A stretch of 64,000 bases of DNA from Lutraria lutraria (Eukaryota > Mollusca > Bivalvia > Venerida > Mactridae), in the NCBI GenBank assembly GCA_964023205.1, contig OZ026835.1, forward strand, positions 17,938,414 through 18,002,413. The letters run 5' to 3'. A model generated the notes under the pieces. It made no database searches and was not told the DNA's origin. It saw only the letters and a program-made list of their open reading frames with translations. A program made the translations under genes and the position numbers. Positions 36,150-47,700 of this stretch are shown piece after piece (position 1 is the first letter of the stretch; every line of letters begins with the position of its first letter).

Positions 36150-36837
36150 GTATGTTACACTTATAATTTTACAGTGCCACAGTTCATTTATCACTTCTTA
36201 TTCAAATTGTTTCGTTTCATGTTTGTAAAGAAGAAAACTCCGTTCGGAAGGGAGTTGGGCGTGGTGCGTATTTTGTAACCTGATCTCCAGAGCTTTCTTT
36301 ATTTTAAGCCTTTTTGTGACAAATTAAATCATCGAACTCCAGCTTTTCTTCTTTCCATGATCAAACGGAGTATATGTAATTTACCTCAGTTAGCAGCATG
36401 TTTATTAAACATAAAAGCCATTTTCCTGTTGACCTAGATAACCATATTTGGCGATCATGTTAGTCATTTGTCTTTAAATGAATGAAATATTTTTTCTTAT
36501 TCTTGTTACAAATTCCCGGTACAGCTTTTTATGCACAGGAACGTTAACACCAGATTGACCAACTAGTTACAGAGTGTTAATATTAAATACTTTAAACTGG
36601 AATTATTGTTATATGTCAGGCTTGACATAAATTATACATGAGTGGTTTACTACTATATATATATTCTTTTCATCGCGTATAAAGAAATTTGGTTAAAGTA
36701 CAGGCCAACATAGTTGTATTGAACTACATGTTGTATGTATGTGTATATTTTCTTAGTTTTCGAGCTCGCAAAGAAAAAAAAAATTAGATATTAATATTAG
36801 TGATATGTGATTATGTACTGACGTATGCATTTTTACT

Positions 36838-36985
36838 CTTTATGTGAGAAAGTAGCTCGTTGCTTACGGAGGATGGGAGTCTAGTACTGGTTCTTCCCAG
36901 GAACGATGGTTAGGTGAACTGTCCGCCTCATATGACTCTGACTGTTGAAAAGGGGCGTAAAACTCAAATAAATATATACCAATCT
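36838..36985 (+). mobile_element. SINE, 3' part only
   Basis: It matches the second half of the SINE at 32088-32335: TATGTGA(G/T)AAAGTAG, GGAGGATGGG, GTCTAGTACTGGTTCTTC, GGAACGATG and GGGGCGTAAAAC. The tRNA-like head is missing. Confidence 0.75.
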
Positions 36986-38119
36986 ACATACATGTATTCA
37001 TCGTATTCAACTTAGTGGAATACTAATATCATGATAAAACATGAATGTTGTAGTTTCTCAATGTGTGTGCACCATGCAGTTTCATTGTTTAAGCATTTAA
37101 AATGAGATGTTTGAAAACAGAACCGGATTGAATGAAATCTACAACCTGAACATTGAAGTAAGGTGTAAAGTTACATGTGTATAATTTTACGTCTTGTAGC
37201 TGATATTTAGTTGTTATAATGAGTTATGGTTGACAATAAACCAGTCGCAATAGTTTGATTAAGAATGCGATTCCTATGTTAAGCACAAATAAAATAGTTG
37301 ACAACAGTGATTTATAACCTATTTAGGGTGATTAAACAATTATAACAATCAATAATCAATTAATGAACTAAACTGTCAATACAGTATCTGGTTTAATCAA
37401 TTTCACAAAGTGTTATATAACCAAAGTTTCAGGAACATCACTAAATTATCACAAAACAAGTTTGTCACAAAGACACACTTGTTATCACTAGAAAAATTCC
37501 TACAAGTAAAATTATGTATGTCACAGACAGTTTCCTTTAGAAATGTGTTACATATTTGGTAACACAGCATATACATGTATGTATAAAAAATACGTGATTC
37601 AGGTATGACTTAAATTGTTGACAGGTAAAATAGTTGATTGTTACCATCACACGAAAAAAAAACGTGAATGACTTTGATAACATTATCAACATGTCAGGAA
37701 GTCCTAACCGTCTTAACTTGTAACATTGTCACAATTATTTGATTTAACCACAGATTGGTATAATACAAAGCACACTGATTAAATTATCAGTTTTGATATT
37801 TCACAAATATACATTGATTACGATTTACTGAAGATGCTAAATTGAACATGAAACTGAATATAATGTTAATTTACTGCAAATAAAGCGATTAAGATTAAAT
37901 AAGTCAAAGGTAATTTCAATTCATTCACACAAACTGAAATTTAATTTCAATGTAATTACTTAAAATGACTTAGAATTAGTTTGAAAAAACTAGTTCCTAC
38001 AGAAAACATACAATTTGTCATATTAGAATCTACTTGAAAATATCATTGAGCTATTTTACGAGATGACAGTTTGACAAATGAACTAGTATTTCGTTACTTC
38101 TTGTATAGATCGAAATATC
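36986..38119. other. Very AT-rich intergenic DNA
   Basis: No gene, repeat array or splice-supported exon recognised. Confidence 0.4.
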
Positions 38120-38450
38120 ACTTTAGCTTTTTAAATTTAGCAGTACAGAACAATATATGTAATGATAGTAAAATATAAGAAATATATCTCATTTGCTCTT
38201 AAACAATATTACACAATGCCTTTGTTTAGCCACATCTCGTAGAAATGTTGTCAGACGCTTTTTCTTATTTTTTTGCAATATCATTGAAAAAGAAATACTG
38301 TGCTATATTTCTATATGTACTTTGTGATTAAAAAAAAATCGGAATGTTTTTATTGCAAGTAAAAGTCAATTTCACTGATAAGATATCTTTCTTGGTAAAA
38401 TAAGACCTACTTTAGTTTAATTTTAGCATCCGAAATGCTGATTGGCTTTA
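38120..38450. repeat. Dispersed duplicate of 13140-13480
   Basis: Direct-orientation copy of the segment at 13140-13480, with many substitutions and small indels. It lies behind gene 2 as the other copy lies behind gene 1. Confidence 0.7.
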
Positions 38451-39049
38451 ACCCTTATATGTGGTTTGATGATATTAATTATTAACTGAATGTTCTCTTT
38501 CCTAACACACCGGATATTTACATTTAGGTTTAAGTAGATCAGTTGTTAAATCTTACTCACGATGTTTCAAGTTCACGAAAATACTTTATAATACTTTGAA
38601 AAAACGGACAATATGTTCTGGGCCTTTAGTATCCTCGTAAAAAGTAAGAATTGAAATTCATATAAGACATGCTTGGGAGTGTGCTAAAGCAGTTAACGTA
38701 ACTTGTCTGTAATGTACCATAACAAGAACCCCACAACAATTCTATTGTATACAACAGCATTATCAAAATGCATGTCTCAATCTATACCCGGGGTTTCTCC
38801 AGACATATAAAACATCACATTGAAATACCCTAACATTCACCATAAACGTCGCTACTCTTCCAAAAGATGCAAAAAAGTTATCTATATCTTTCCCTAAATC
38901 CAAGAATGAACAGTACTTTGCCTATAAGCTGTTTTATCGTCACAATTTCCACATTGTCTTTTTCATTAGAACGGTTATTCTTCTTACGGTGTTGTTGTTA
39001 ACCAAATGGCTATAAACTTCATTAGTTTTATGTTGTTTGTGATTTATAC
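38451..39049. other. Intergenic DNA
   Basis: Nothing recognised. Confidence 0.35.
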
Positions 39050-39420
39050 TTGGCCTATTATCCTCATGCTCCAATATATGTCTTAATATTGAGAGCGCAT
39101 TTTGTTTTGATAAGAAGATTATTGCTGACTCTTTTAACTCATTTTATACCACTGTTGCCTCAAAACTTGTTGAAAAATTGCCAACTTGTGATAATAAGTT
39201 TGGAAAATCTTTTGTTACAACATTTAATGCCAATTTAGGTGTATTGTTAAATAGCTACTCATTTTCACTATAGTGTCTGAAAATCAGGTTTTGAAGTATT
39301 TAACCCAGCTTGGTGCTAGCAAAGCTACTGGTTTTACTGGTGATCAGGGGTTTGGCACAAAGTCTTCTTTTCAGGTTTTTGCCAATGGAACAAATTGCCT
39401 GCTAGTATAGCACAGTCTGA
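39050..39420 (+). pseudogene. LINE fragment, region before the reverse transcriptase
   Basis: The plus strand reads KKIIADSFNSFYTTVASKLV, then NSYSFSL; after a one-base shift it continues VSENQVLKYLTQLGASKATG. This is the 'linker' just ahead of the reverse transcriptase in jockey-like LINEs. The reverse transcriptase itself is missing, and the orientation is opposite to the LINE at 33240-35290. Confidence 0.7.
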
Positions 39421-40689
39421 GAAATTGCCTGTTATTTAAACAAAGGTAAACAAACAAATTTTTTAGACAATTTTGTACGATTTTTTAGTGAATTAAAACA
39501 ACTATTTATCTATCTAATATTGAAGTAATTTATTACTTACCACTATTTGTTATTTAAGTAATTTATTATTTTTATTTAGTTGATATCTGAGTAATCTGTC
39601 ATTTTTATTTATTCATTTAGTCATATGCGTATTCATGACAGTGTATTTCATTATTGGTACTTATTTAACTTAAACATGCATTTTAATAGAATATGATTGT
39701 TGATACCAATTTATATGTGATATTGATAATATATATAATGCTCAATTTTTAATGTAAGGTAACTGTGATAAAATACTCTAATGCATTTATGTTTGATATA
39801 ATTATTGTGCAATTTTCAATAATTCTTTAATCACGTATAATGTCTCTCTATTTCATGCCACCAACACAAAAGGACCACAATGGAAATAAGAGATATCTCT
39901 TTTTGTGTAATACTTAGTGTTGGTGTGCCTGTCATGGGTTTTATAAATACATGTAACTATGTATATATTTTTTATTATACGTGTTGTTTTATATATCCAT
40001 GTATGTACATTCAATACTGAATAAATCTATAAAAATATATCTAGTTTACTGATTGAAAATAACACAATCAAACAATCTATATTTTATACATGTCGTACTG
40101 CGTAATCACGTACTTACATTTCTATTTTACATTTATGTTTTGTTCTTGTACGAACGTTTATATGCTATAAATGTATATACATATGGTCAAAATTTAAATG
40201 CATTATACACAGTATAACGAAACTATTTCAATTTTAAATCAAAGTAATTTTTGTAAGGTGTGTTATGTATTAACACGTATTTAAACTGTATGTCAAGTTA
40301 TTATGTAATGTAGATTTCTAGGCCAAAGGCCTGTTATCTTGAAAAAAAAACTGTATTCACATCACAAATTCAAACATATTGGTCAATGGTAATGGTAATA
40401 TTGTCATTGATATACATAAAAAAATATTGTAAATTCAGTATAATAATGAATAAATAGTACATGAAAAATATTTCCAAAGTTATAGTAAATACAATTCAAT
40501 GCCTTTGCATTATGTTATCAAATATAAATGTACGAAAGATCAGCGACTACTTGTAATATCATAATTCACGAAAATCGTTGAGTAGATGTTGCATAAGAGT
40601 GTATTAATTTGCATAAAATGTTTCGTTTCTCAATTCAAAAGCTTTATAAGTATACATGGCAACATTTCTGATAATAGTTTTATTTCAGA
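39421..40689. other. AT-rich intergenic DNA
   Basis: No gene or clear repeat recognised. Confidence 0.4.
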
Positions 40690-41930
40690 ATTTATCAAAT
40701 TTATAAACTTAATGATGTTTGCACGCTTCCAGTAATATTCTTTATTTGCAGTTTTCTAATTTCATTATACGTATAAGGGGCATTCAAACAAAAATGGAGC
40801 TCATCGTCAAGAACATTACAAAACCTACATTTTCGTTCATTATAGTATAATGGTGTTTGAATCTTCCCTTCCTATTCCCATACCGCACACCTAAGTAATG
40901 GGTTATCATAATATGGTGTTCGTTCATATATGTTTATATAATAAAAGATCACAAAACGAGAGTAGAGTGAACATGTCATTTTAATTTTCTAAATGACGAA
41001 TATTGTATAATGGTGTTTGTACAGGCTTGTTCCAGCTTTCTATTTCTAACCTATGATGTTCTTACAGAATGCAATACGAAATGTTTCGATATTAATACCA
41101 TCTAAGCTCTCTAATCTAGCTCTCGAGGAATCTTCTATATCACTATTCCATATTTGTATATAATTATCATGTAGTCCTTTCTTAAATTAATATAGCTTTT
41201 TTATCTCCAACTTCTTGATTAAACCAAACATTAGCAAAACCACACGATTCTAAAATTTTAAGCACTTGTTTATGTTTTGCTCTAGAGTCTTTAATATCAT
41301 GATATAAATAATACGAAAATATCGTTCTTTCGGACTTTCAACCAATATTTTATAACATTAATTAAACAATTATTCCGTGTTTGTGATCTAAAATCTAATA
41401 TGTAAATGAATCGTTTCTAATTTATTTACATCGTTAAACCCCCAAATTTCACTACAGGGACAATAAGTTTATCAAATAAATGTAACTTATGACTAACTAA
41501 TGTATTTTGAATACAATTTTAATTTAAATAGTGATTTAAGCGCTTGCCCAGCCAGTGCTTCATACGTAGCGTTAAAAGATCCCCCTATTGTGAAAATGAT
41601 TCCTAAATACTTAAACTTATTAATTATCTCTAACTCGCTATCATTGAAGATTAATCTCATATTTCTTTTTTTTCATAATTTTAGTTTTTTAGACATTTAT
41701 ACTTAATTTCCATTTTGACAATATTCCTGTAACAGACTTAATCCTAATTGCAAACCAGATTCACTTTCAGACATAATAACAATATCATCGGTATAAAATA
41801 ATAAAAACATCTTCAACGTACCAACATCGACACCGTCAAAGCCATTTAACTTAAAATGTTCTTCTATATCATTCAAGTACATAGAAAAATAAAAGGTGAA
41901 AGACTTTCCTCCTGACGAAACTCTAATAAA
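40690..41930 (-). pseudogene. LINE fragment, reverse transcriptase C-terminal part
   Basis: The minus strand carries degenerate text in the same order as the copy at 42020-43925: the region following YxDD around 41700-41800 (SESESGLQLG type), a region for '...KYLGIIFTI..' around 41590-41610, '...IWGFNDV..' around 41430-41450 and a Cys/His-rich tail region near 40790-40830. Many stops. It is a relative of the next element, not identical. Confidence 0.6.
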
Positions 41931-41934
41931 CCTA

Positions 41935-42020
41935 TACGAACACCAACAAAAGAATTATTTCAGGAGCTACACTGGCTCTCCTTTGAACGTCGCTGTAAAT
42001 ATCATACTAACGTATTGATA
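41935..42020 (+). pseudogene. LINE reverse transcriptase C-terminal scrap
   Basis: The plus strand reads RTPTKELFQELHWLSFERRC and KYHTNVLI, the typical '..ELHWLP...RC.YK..VL.YK' block near the end of LINE ORF2. It stops abruptly where the next LINE copy begins. Confidence 0.6.
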
Positions 42021-43925
42021 TAGATAGATAGTTTATTTACAAAAAGGCATATTTGCCTATGAACATATATCCAGCACATACATGTATAGAACATTTATAA
42101 TTATTCATACAGTAATCTCTATGTATATAATGTAGATTGGAAAACATATTTATACATGTATACAATAAAGGTATTTGTATAAATGATAATAGAATAATGT
42201 ATACAAATGCATCAATTTAAATGAGAGATAAGTGTAATTGGCAAAACAAAATGAGTCATACAAGTTAAAACAAATTAGAAATTGAATTTCATGAGTACTA
42301 ATGAAAAAAATATGGAAAGAACGAGAAGTAAGGGAGAATTTGTTCTTTCATAAAGTACAGTTTGTCTTCTTTCTGAGCTTTTATAGATAAAGTAAGATAA
42401 ATAACGAATTACTGTTTTGTTATTTGATGGCATTAGATCAATTAATTTAGGTATATTCGGTCGATTCCAGAAGAATGTTTTATATGAAGTTTTCTAATAT
42501 TACGGTATAAAGGACATTCAAAAATAAAGCGAAATTCATCTTCTAATTTACATTTACGTTCAGAGCGCGGTGTTTTATTCGGTTTATGCCACTTTCACAT
42601 TGTAATCGATGATTGGATGTGATAAATCTAGTTAAAGATAGTAGAAATTTTGGTATAGTAATGTAATCAAGATACGGTTTGATGCCAAAATACAAAAACA
42701 ATTTATAAAAGGAAGTTCTAGATGATAATTCTATCTCACCATGCCATTGTTGTATGAAGTTATCGCGAGTTCGTTGTTTAAAAATATTTTTAAAAATGAT
42801 CTACGTTACCAACACCTTAAAAACCCCAAACATCGTAAAAACCGTAGCTTTCTAAAATATTTCTAACTTTAGAGGCCCAATTAACTGTATTCGGATTTTG
42901 ATCAAGATTACGAATCATCATATGATGAACTAATTTAATGTATTTATTATCTGTTGAATTTACAATTTTAAACCAGTAGCAAATAACGTGGTTTAAACGG
43001 TTAATATTAAGTGAAGATCTTCCCAATTCTCCATATATGACATTATTTGTGTTTGCATTTTAACTCCAAGTAATTGTTCACAATATCTTTAATGTATTTT
43101 TCAATAGAAATTGCATCTAATGACCCCCAGATTTCTGCACCGTAATTCAAAATTGGTAACACCAGTTTATCGAATAAATCTAAGCGGTGACTAACTGATA
43201 TATTAACAAATTTAGAAATGTACGATTTAAAAAATGTATGAGTGGCTTTCATAGCTTGTCCACATAACATTTCAAAAATATGTTTGAATGATCCACCACT
43301 GCTGAAAACAATACACAAGTAGGTGAACTTAGAAACAATTTCAATTTCCGATCCATTATACGCTCGTATAATTATAAAAGATAAATTATTATTTAAATAG
43401 CCTTTTCCAAATATCAAAACGTTCGTTTTGTTTACGTTAATGACTAATTTCCATCTTGTACAATAATCGTGTAAAATGTCTAATCCCTGTTGTAAGCCTT
43501 CCTTTGATTCTGAAAAAAAAGTTTTCATCATATTTGCGTTTACATTTGGTGAATACTTAATGAACTACCTTCTATAAATAAAAATATTACTACTATCCTA
43601 AAACATTTTCATATTTACCTCGGCACGTTGTTTTAATATTATCATACAACGACCGAACGATATCTAACATTTTACCACGAAGTTAAGGAGTTTATACCAC
43701 ATAACAACTCAATCAATATAATCAAAAGCTTTTGTAAAATCAATGAATGCGACATATAATTTCTTGTTTTCATTTATTGATTTGTTAATTATTCCATGAA
43801 GTATAAAAGTGTTGTCTACAGTACTCATGTTCTTTCTAAAACCAGTTTGTGTTTCTATGTATACATTTTAATGTTCAGCCCAAAGTGTAAGTCGGTTATT
43901 TAGTATTTTCATGAATAATTTACCT
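42020..43925 (-). pseudogene. LINE, reverse transcriptase to 3' end, broken
   Basis: Minus strand, right to left: QTGFRKNMSTVDNTFILHG, KLYVAFIDFTKAFDYID (43709-43763), a gap, then a 162-codon frame (43043-43531; SESKEGLQQGLDILHDYCTR, YGAEIWGSLDAISIEKYI) and a 69-codon frame (42817-43026; LGRSSLNINRLNHVICYWFK). The YADD site is degraded. The 3' end, around 42022-42070, holds a block (ATTTACAAAAAGGCATATTT) that also occurs alone at 5337-5372. Confidence 0.8.
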
Positions 43926-44385
43926 ATTGTAAGTAAGTAAGTAATGTTTTATTATAGTGACGTGTATATACAGATATAACAATTCGTGTACATCAAACAC
44001 AAAAATACAAAAACACCCGGCCCGTTTGGCCTATATGACACCTTATCGCAAGTTAAACATTTTAGGTTGTAACGATAAATTGAATAATTTTAATTGGTCT
44101 ATATATTTATATACAGATATCAAGAATGTAAAGAATGTGCAATGAAGACAAATAACAAATTTTTGCACTGGATAGAACTACATGTATTATCACTGATTAT
44201 AAATTATATACATTTTCGTCGTTTCGTGAAAGCTGATGCTAAATACTTAGCAACTAGGGTAGTCAAAAATATTTATTGTTAATACTGCGTGTGCTGTGTT
44301 AATAAGAATAAAGGGGTGTTGTATTGTGATCTTGTACGGCTGTTAAAAGGTTTTCATAAGTGAGCGTTATGATTCGTTCTTTCAG
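43926..44385. other. Upstream flank of the first coding exon of IAP gene 3
   Basis: It ends in an acceptor-like GATTCGTTCTTTCAG at 44385, which suggests that this is intron rather than promoter and that gene 3 has a non-coding exon further upstream. No other feature recognised. Confidence 0.45.
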
Positions 44386-44715
44386 ACTTGAGATATCCAA
44401 TGTACAAAGGATCAAACACGTATCCTGTGAGTTGAACTTATACCAGTTCCACGACACCAACCATGTCGTCACCAGTGAATGATATGACCAATTATACTAC
44501 ACGATTAAACACATTTGAAGTAGATGAAGAACATGGTCTAGATCATCAAACAAGAACAATATTAGCACAAGGTGGATTCTATTACAGAGGTTCCGGTAAA
44601 AGTGTAGCATGTTATAAATGTGGCCAGATTTTTTATGATTGGGATAGTGTTCATGAAGTAATAGACGCACACAAAGAAAGCTCACCCGACTGTTGTAGAG
44701 GAATTCAAGAAACAG
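44386..44715 (+). CDS. IAP gene 3, exon with start codon and BIR1
   Basis: The exon probably begins at 44386 after TTCTTTCAG; coding starts at 44463. The donor is ACAG|GTGGGA, phase 1. The open frame runs 16 codons past the donor but carries no homology there. Confidence 0.78.
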
Positions 44716-47700
44716 GTGGGATATATGTTATATCTGCAGATATATTTTACATCCTCGTCTGATGTGTGTTCAAATATGTACTAATCAATTTCAAGATTTT
44801 GTCCTAAAATATTGTTGGTCTATTATGCTTTTAACTGAAAATATTTTTGTTGATTTTGAAATTAGTTCAAGATCTGTTGATCTGAGTAAGATCTCACTCA
44901 CAAAATCTACTCTGATATTTATACAAAATGTAAATGAAATGCTGAAACTGGAAATTTACCAAGTTGTCATTTTAATACTCATATTCGAGTGTAACATCTA
45001 CAAAGTTTTTGCTGATATTGACTTCTGATTCTTATTATCCCTGTCTTATTATCTTGACATACAAACAACGGGTAAACAAAGTAGAAGAAACACAAGTGGT
45101 CTGACTGTACATTAATCTTTAGACAGTCTATCTTAACATTTATCTTTAGACAGTAAAATGAGTATACTCTATTTATCAAAGAAAAAAGACAAAAGCTCAA
45201 CATGAAGATTATTGCTATATACTTACAAGACCATACCATTTCTTGGTAATTATGCACATCATCAACAGTACAGGCATTACTGCCGATAATATGCCAGGAA
45301 CCACTGGGATTTTCCCCGTGGAAAAGATACCAACACAAACACTACAGCCATTGCCCATACAAGGACCTGGGGAAAGCAAATTTAAGCACGGGATCAGTAT
45401 ATCACATCAACAGCCCGAAACCAATGATATCTGTATAACAATTGAAACTGAAAGGGATAATAGTGTTAAACATTATAAAAATTAAAGTCAAGGAATCCAT
45501 ATACTCCGCCTTATCATTCATTACATATACCCAAAGTTTGAGGAAGTAAAATTTTTATTCATAACCATAGTGAAATTTATATTAATTGTGTTTTGGTGAA
45601 AACTACTGATGCCACAAAATGCACATTACTCGTATTACATGATTATCGTTATGTCTATTTATAGTTCACGATGGCAACGTGGGCTGCGTTTACTGTGGTT
45701 GTGAGTTGAATGTTTTGGAACTTGGTGACGATCCAATGGTTGAACATTTACGTAGATTTCCAGAGTGTGCTAGGAACAATCACAGGAATACAAACATGGT
45801 TAGTGTAAATGTATCCAGATACTTAAAGATAGTTACCACTCGTAATGGTAAATAATATATATTGCCATGGCCAAATTGGCCCTGAGTGGTGAGTGTTCCC
45901 CACAGTACAACGAACACTTATAGCCTATTAGGTACTGGATTCTAGTGGTTCTCTTGTTATCTTGATATGGTAGTGAGACAGAATAGTTAAACCTTCGTGC
46001 TGAAATTGACAAGTATAATCATATATATTATGTACGATTAAACAAGCAATGACATGTACATGTTTAAATGACCTATACACATAGAGATATACCTATATGT
46101 ATTAGTAAAGAACAATAAAATTACGAATCCTAACCGTGGCTCAAACAATGGTAAAACATGTCATGTAAATTATAATAAAGCATTACGATCTTATGAAAAA
46201 ATACAAATGGTCTCTGTATGGTCTCCTCGCGCATATAACTCTCAGCTGTGTTCTGGTTCTACTTCCTAATTCTGATGGTGCTTGTTAGCTGCAATGTTAA
46301 TGAAATGTGAAACAGAGATGTAAGACTAAATACAAATAATCTGACAGCCAAAGAAAATTTAGAAATAGTAAAAGAATATAAGCTCATGATTTAATAATAT
46401 TCATACAATTAGATAAACCAAATGCAGCTTAACAGACAACTGAAATCTTCTAGAACAAAATACAATTAAACCGAAGAAATTTCTCTATTGAAATTCTAAA
46501 TGCGACTCACTAAAAAGACCAAGGACATCGAATGTAAAGAGCGGGATACCCAAAGGATAATAAAACACCAAATATGTTAAAACAACGAGACGGACCCTAG
46601 TTACATACTATACAAACATGGTTAGATGAAGTGATCGTTGTATACGCGATTAGCATCATAATTGAATAAATCAAATAAAGAATATATATGTGACCATTTT
46701 GTATGACTACTTACAATAATATTATTAATTTGCTCGGACACTCACAAATGACATACATACTTATAGTTGTTATATCAAAGACCTTGTCAAAGGTGTGATT
46801 GTTCTTTTAAAATACAGTATGCTAAAAATATGGCAAAAAAATCTTTATACCAAGTCACACATAACTACTTTAATTCTAATGATTAGAATAAAACAATGAC
46901 ATGCCTAAACTAAAATAGATGGGTGTTTGAATGAAGGAATCAATTTTAAATATTACAATTGAATATAATTGTTATATCTTATAACTACATTGTATACGAT
47001 GTCGATTGGTGATTTGTAAAATCTGTTTTATATCATTTATGTAGAGCATGACCACGACGATAAACAATGATGCCAGGAACACAAACCAACAACCCTCGTC
47101 AACAGAGCGCTATGGAGTTGAGGAATGCCAAATTACAAATGGTAGGACAATTGCAATTTTTATACTCTCTAATACTTGTTTAAATTGCATTCGTATATTT
47201 TCTAACATTTGGGAATAATTCGCTGTGTTACTATAGTATTTGTGTAGATTTTTGTAAATAAGTAGTGAGGACAATTCATTTAAACATAGAATATAAAATG
47301 ATGTTTAATGAATTAGAATGTTTATTATATTTAATGCAGATGGTACAGAGACTGGTGAACACCACACGATTCCTACCTTTGAACAGTTAAGACAAGAATC
47401 GTTAGGTGAGTGTTTTTCAATGGCTTTACATGCAACAAACGGCATACGGAATGTTAAATGTAAAAAAGTTCTAAAATCTATTACCAGTACTATACGAAAA
47501 CCATTTCATCGATTATATGAAAAATAATATAAGGAAATTGTTAAACGATAGTATTTACTAATGATTAAATGGGACTTGTTACACTGGATCAAACGTACGC
47601 ATGATAAAGTAAAAAAGAAAACTACCTGTATTTATCCTCAAATAATAGGTTCAAATGTGTTTACTTCACAACTTTATACGACAAAGCCCTATCGATTGAA

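Noticed and set aside
44716..44762. Gene 3 ending at the unspliced stop after BIR1
   Set aside because: A donor of correct phase and a downstream BIR core and RING with matching phases favour splicing.
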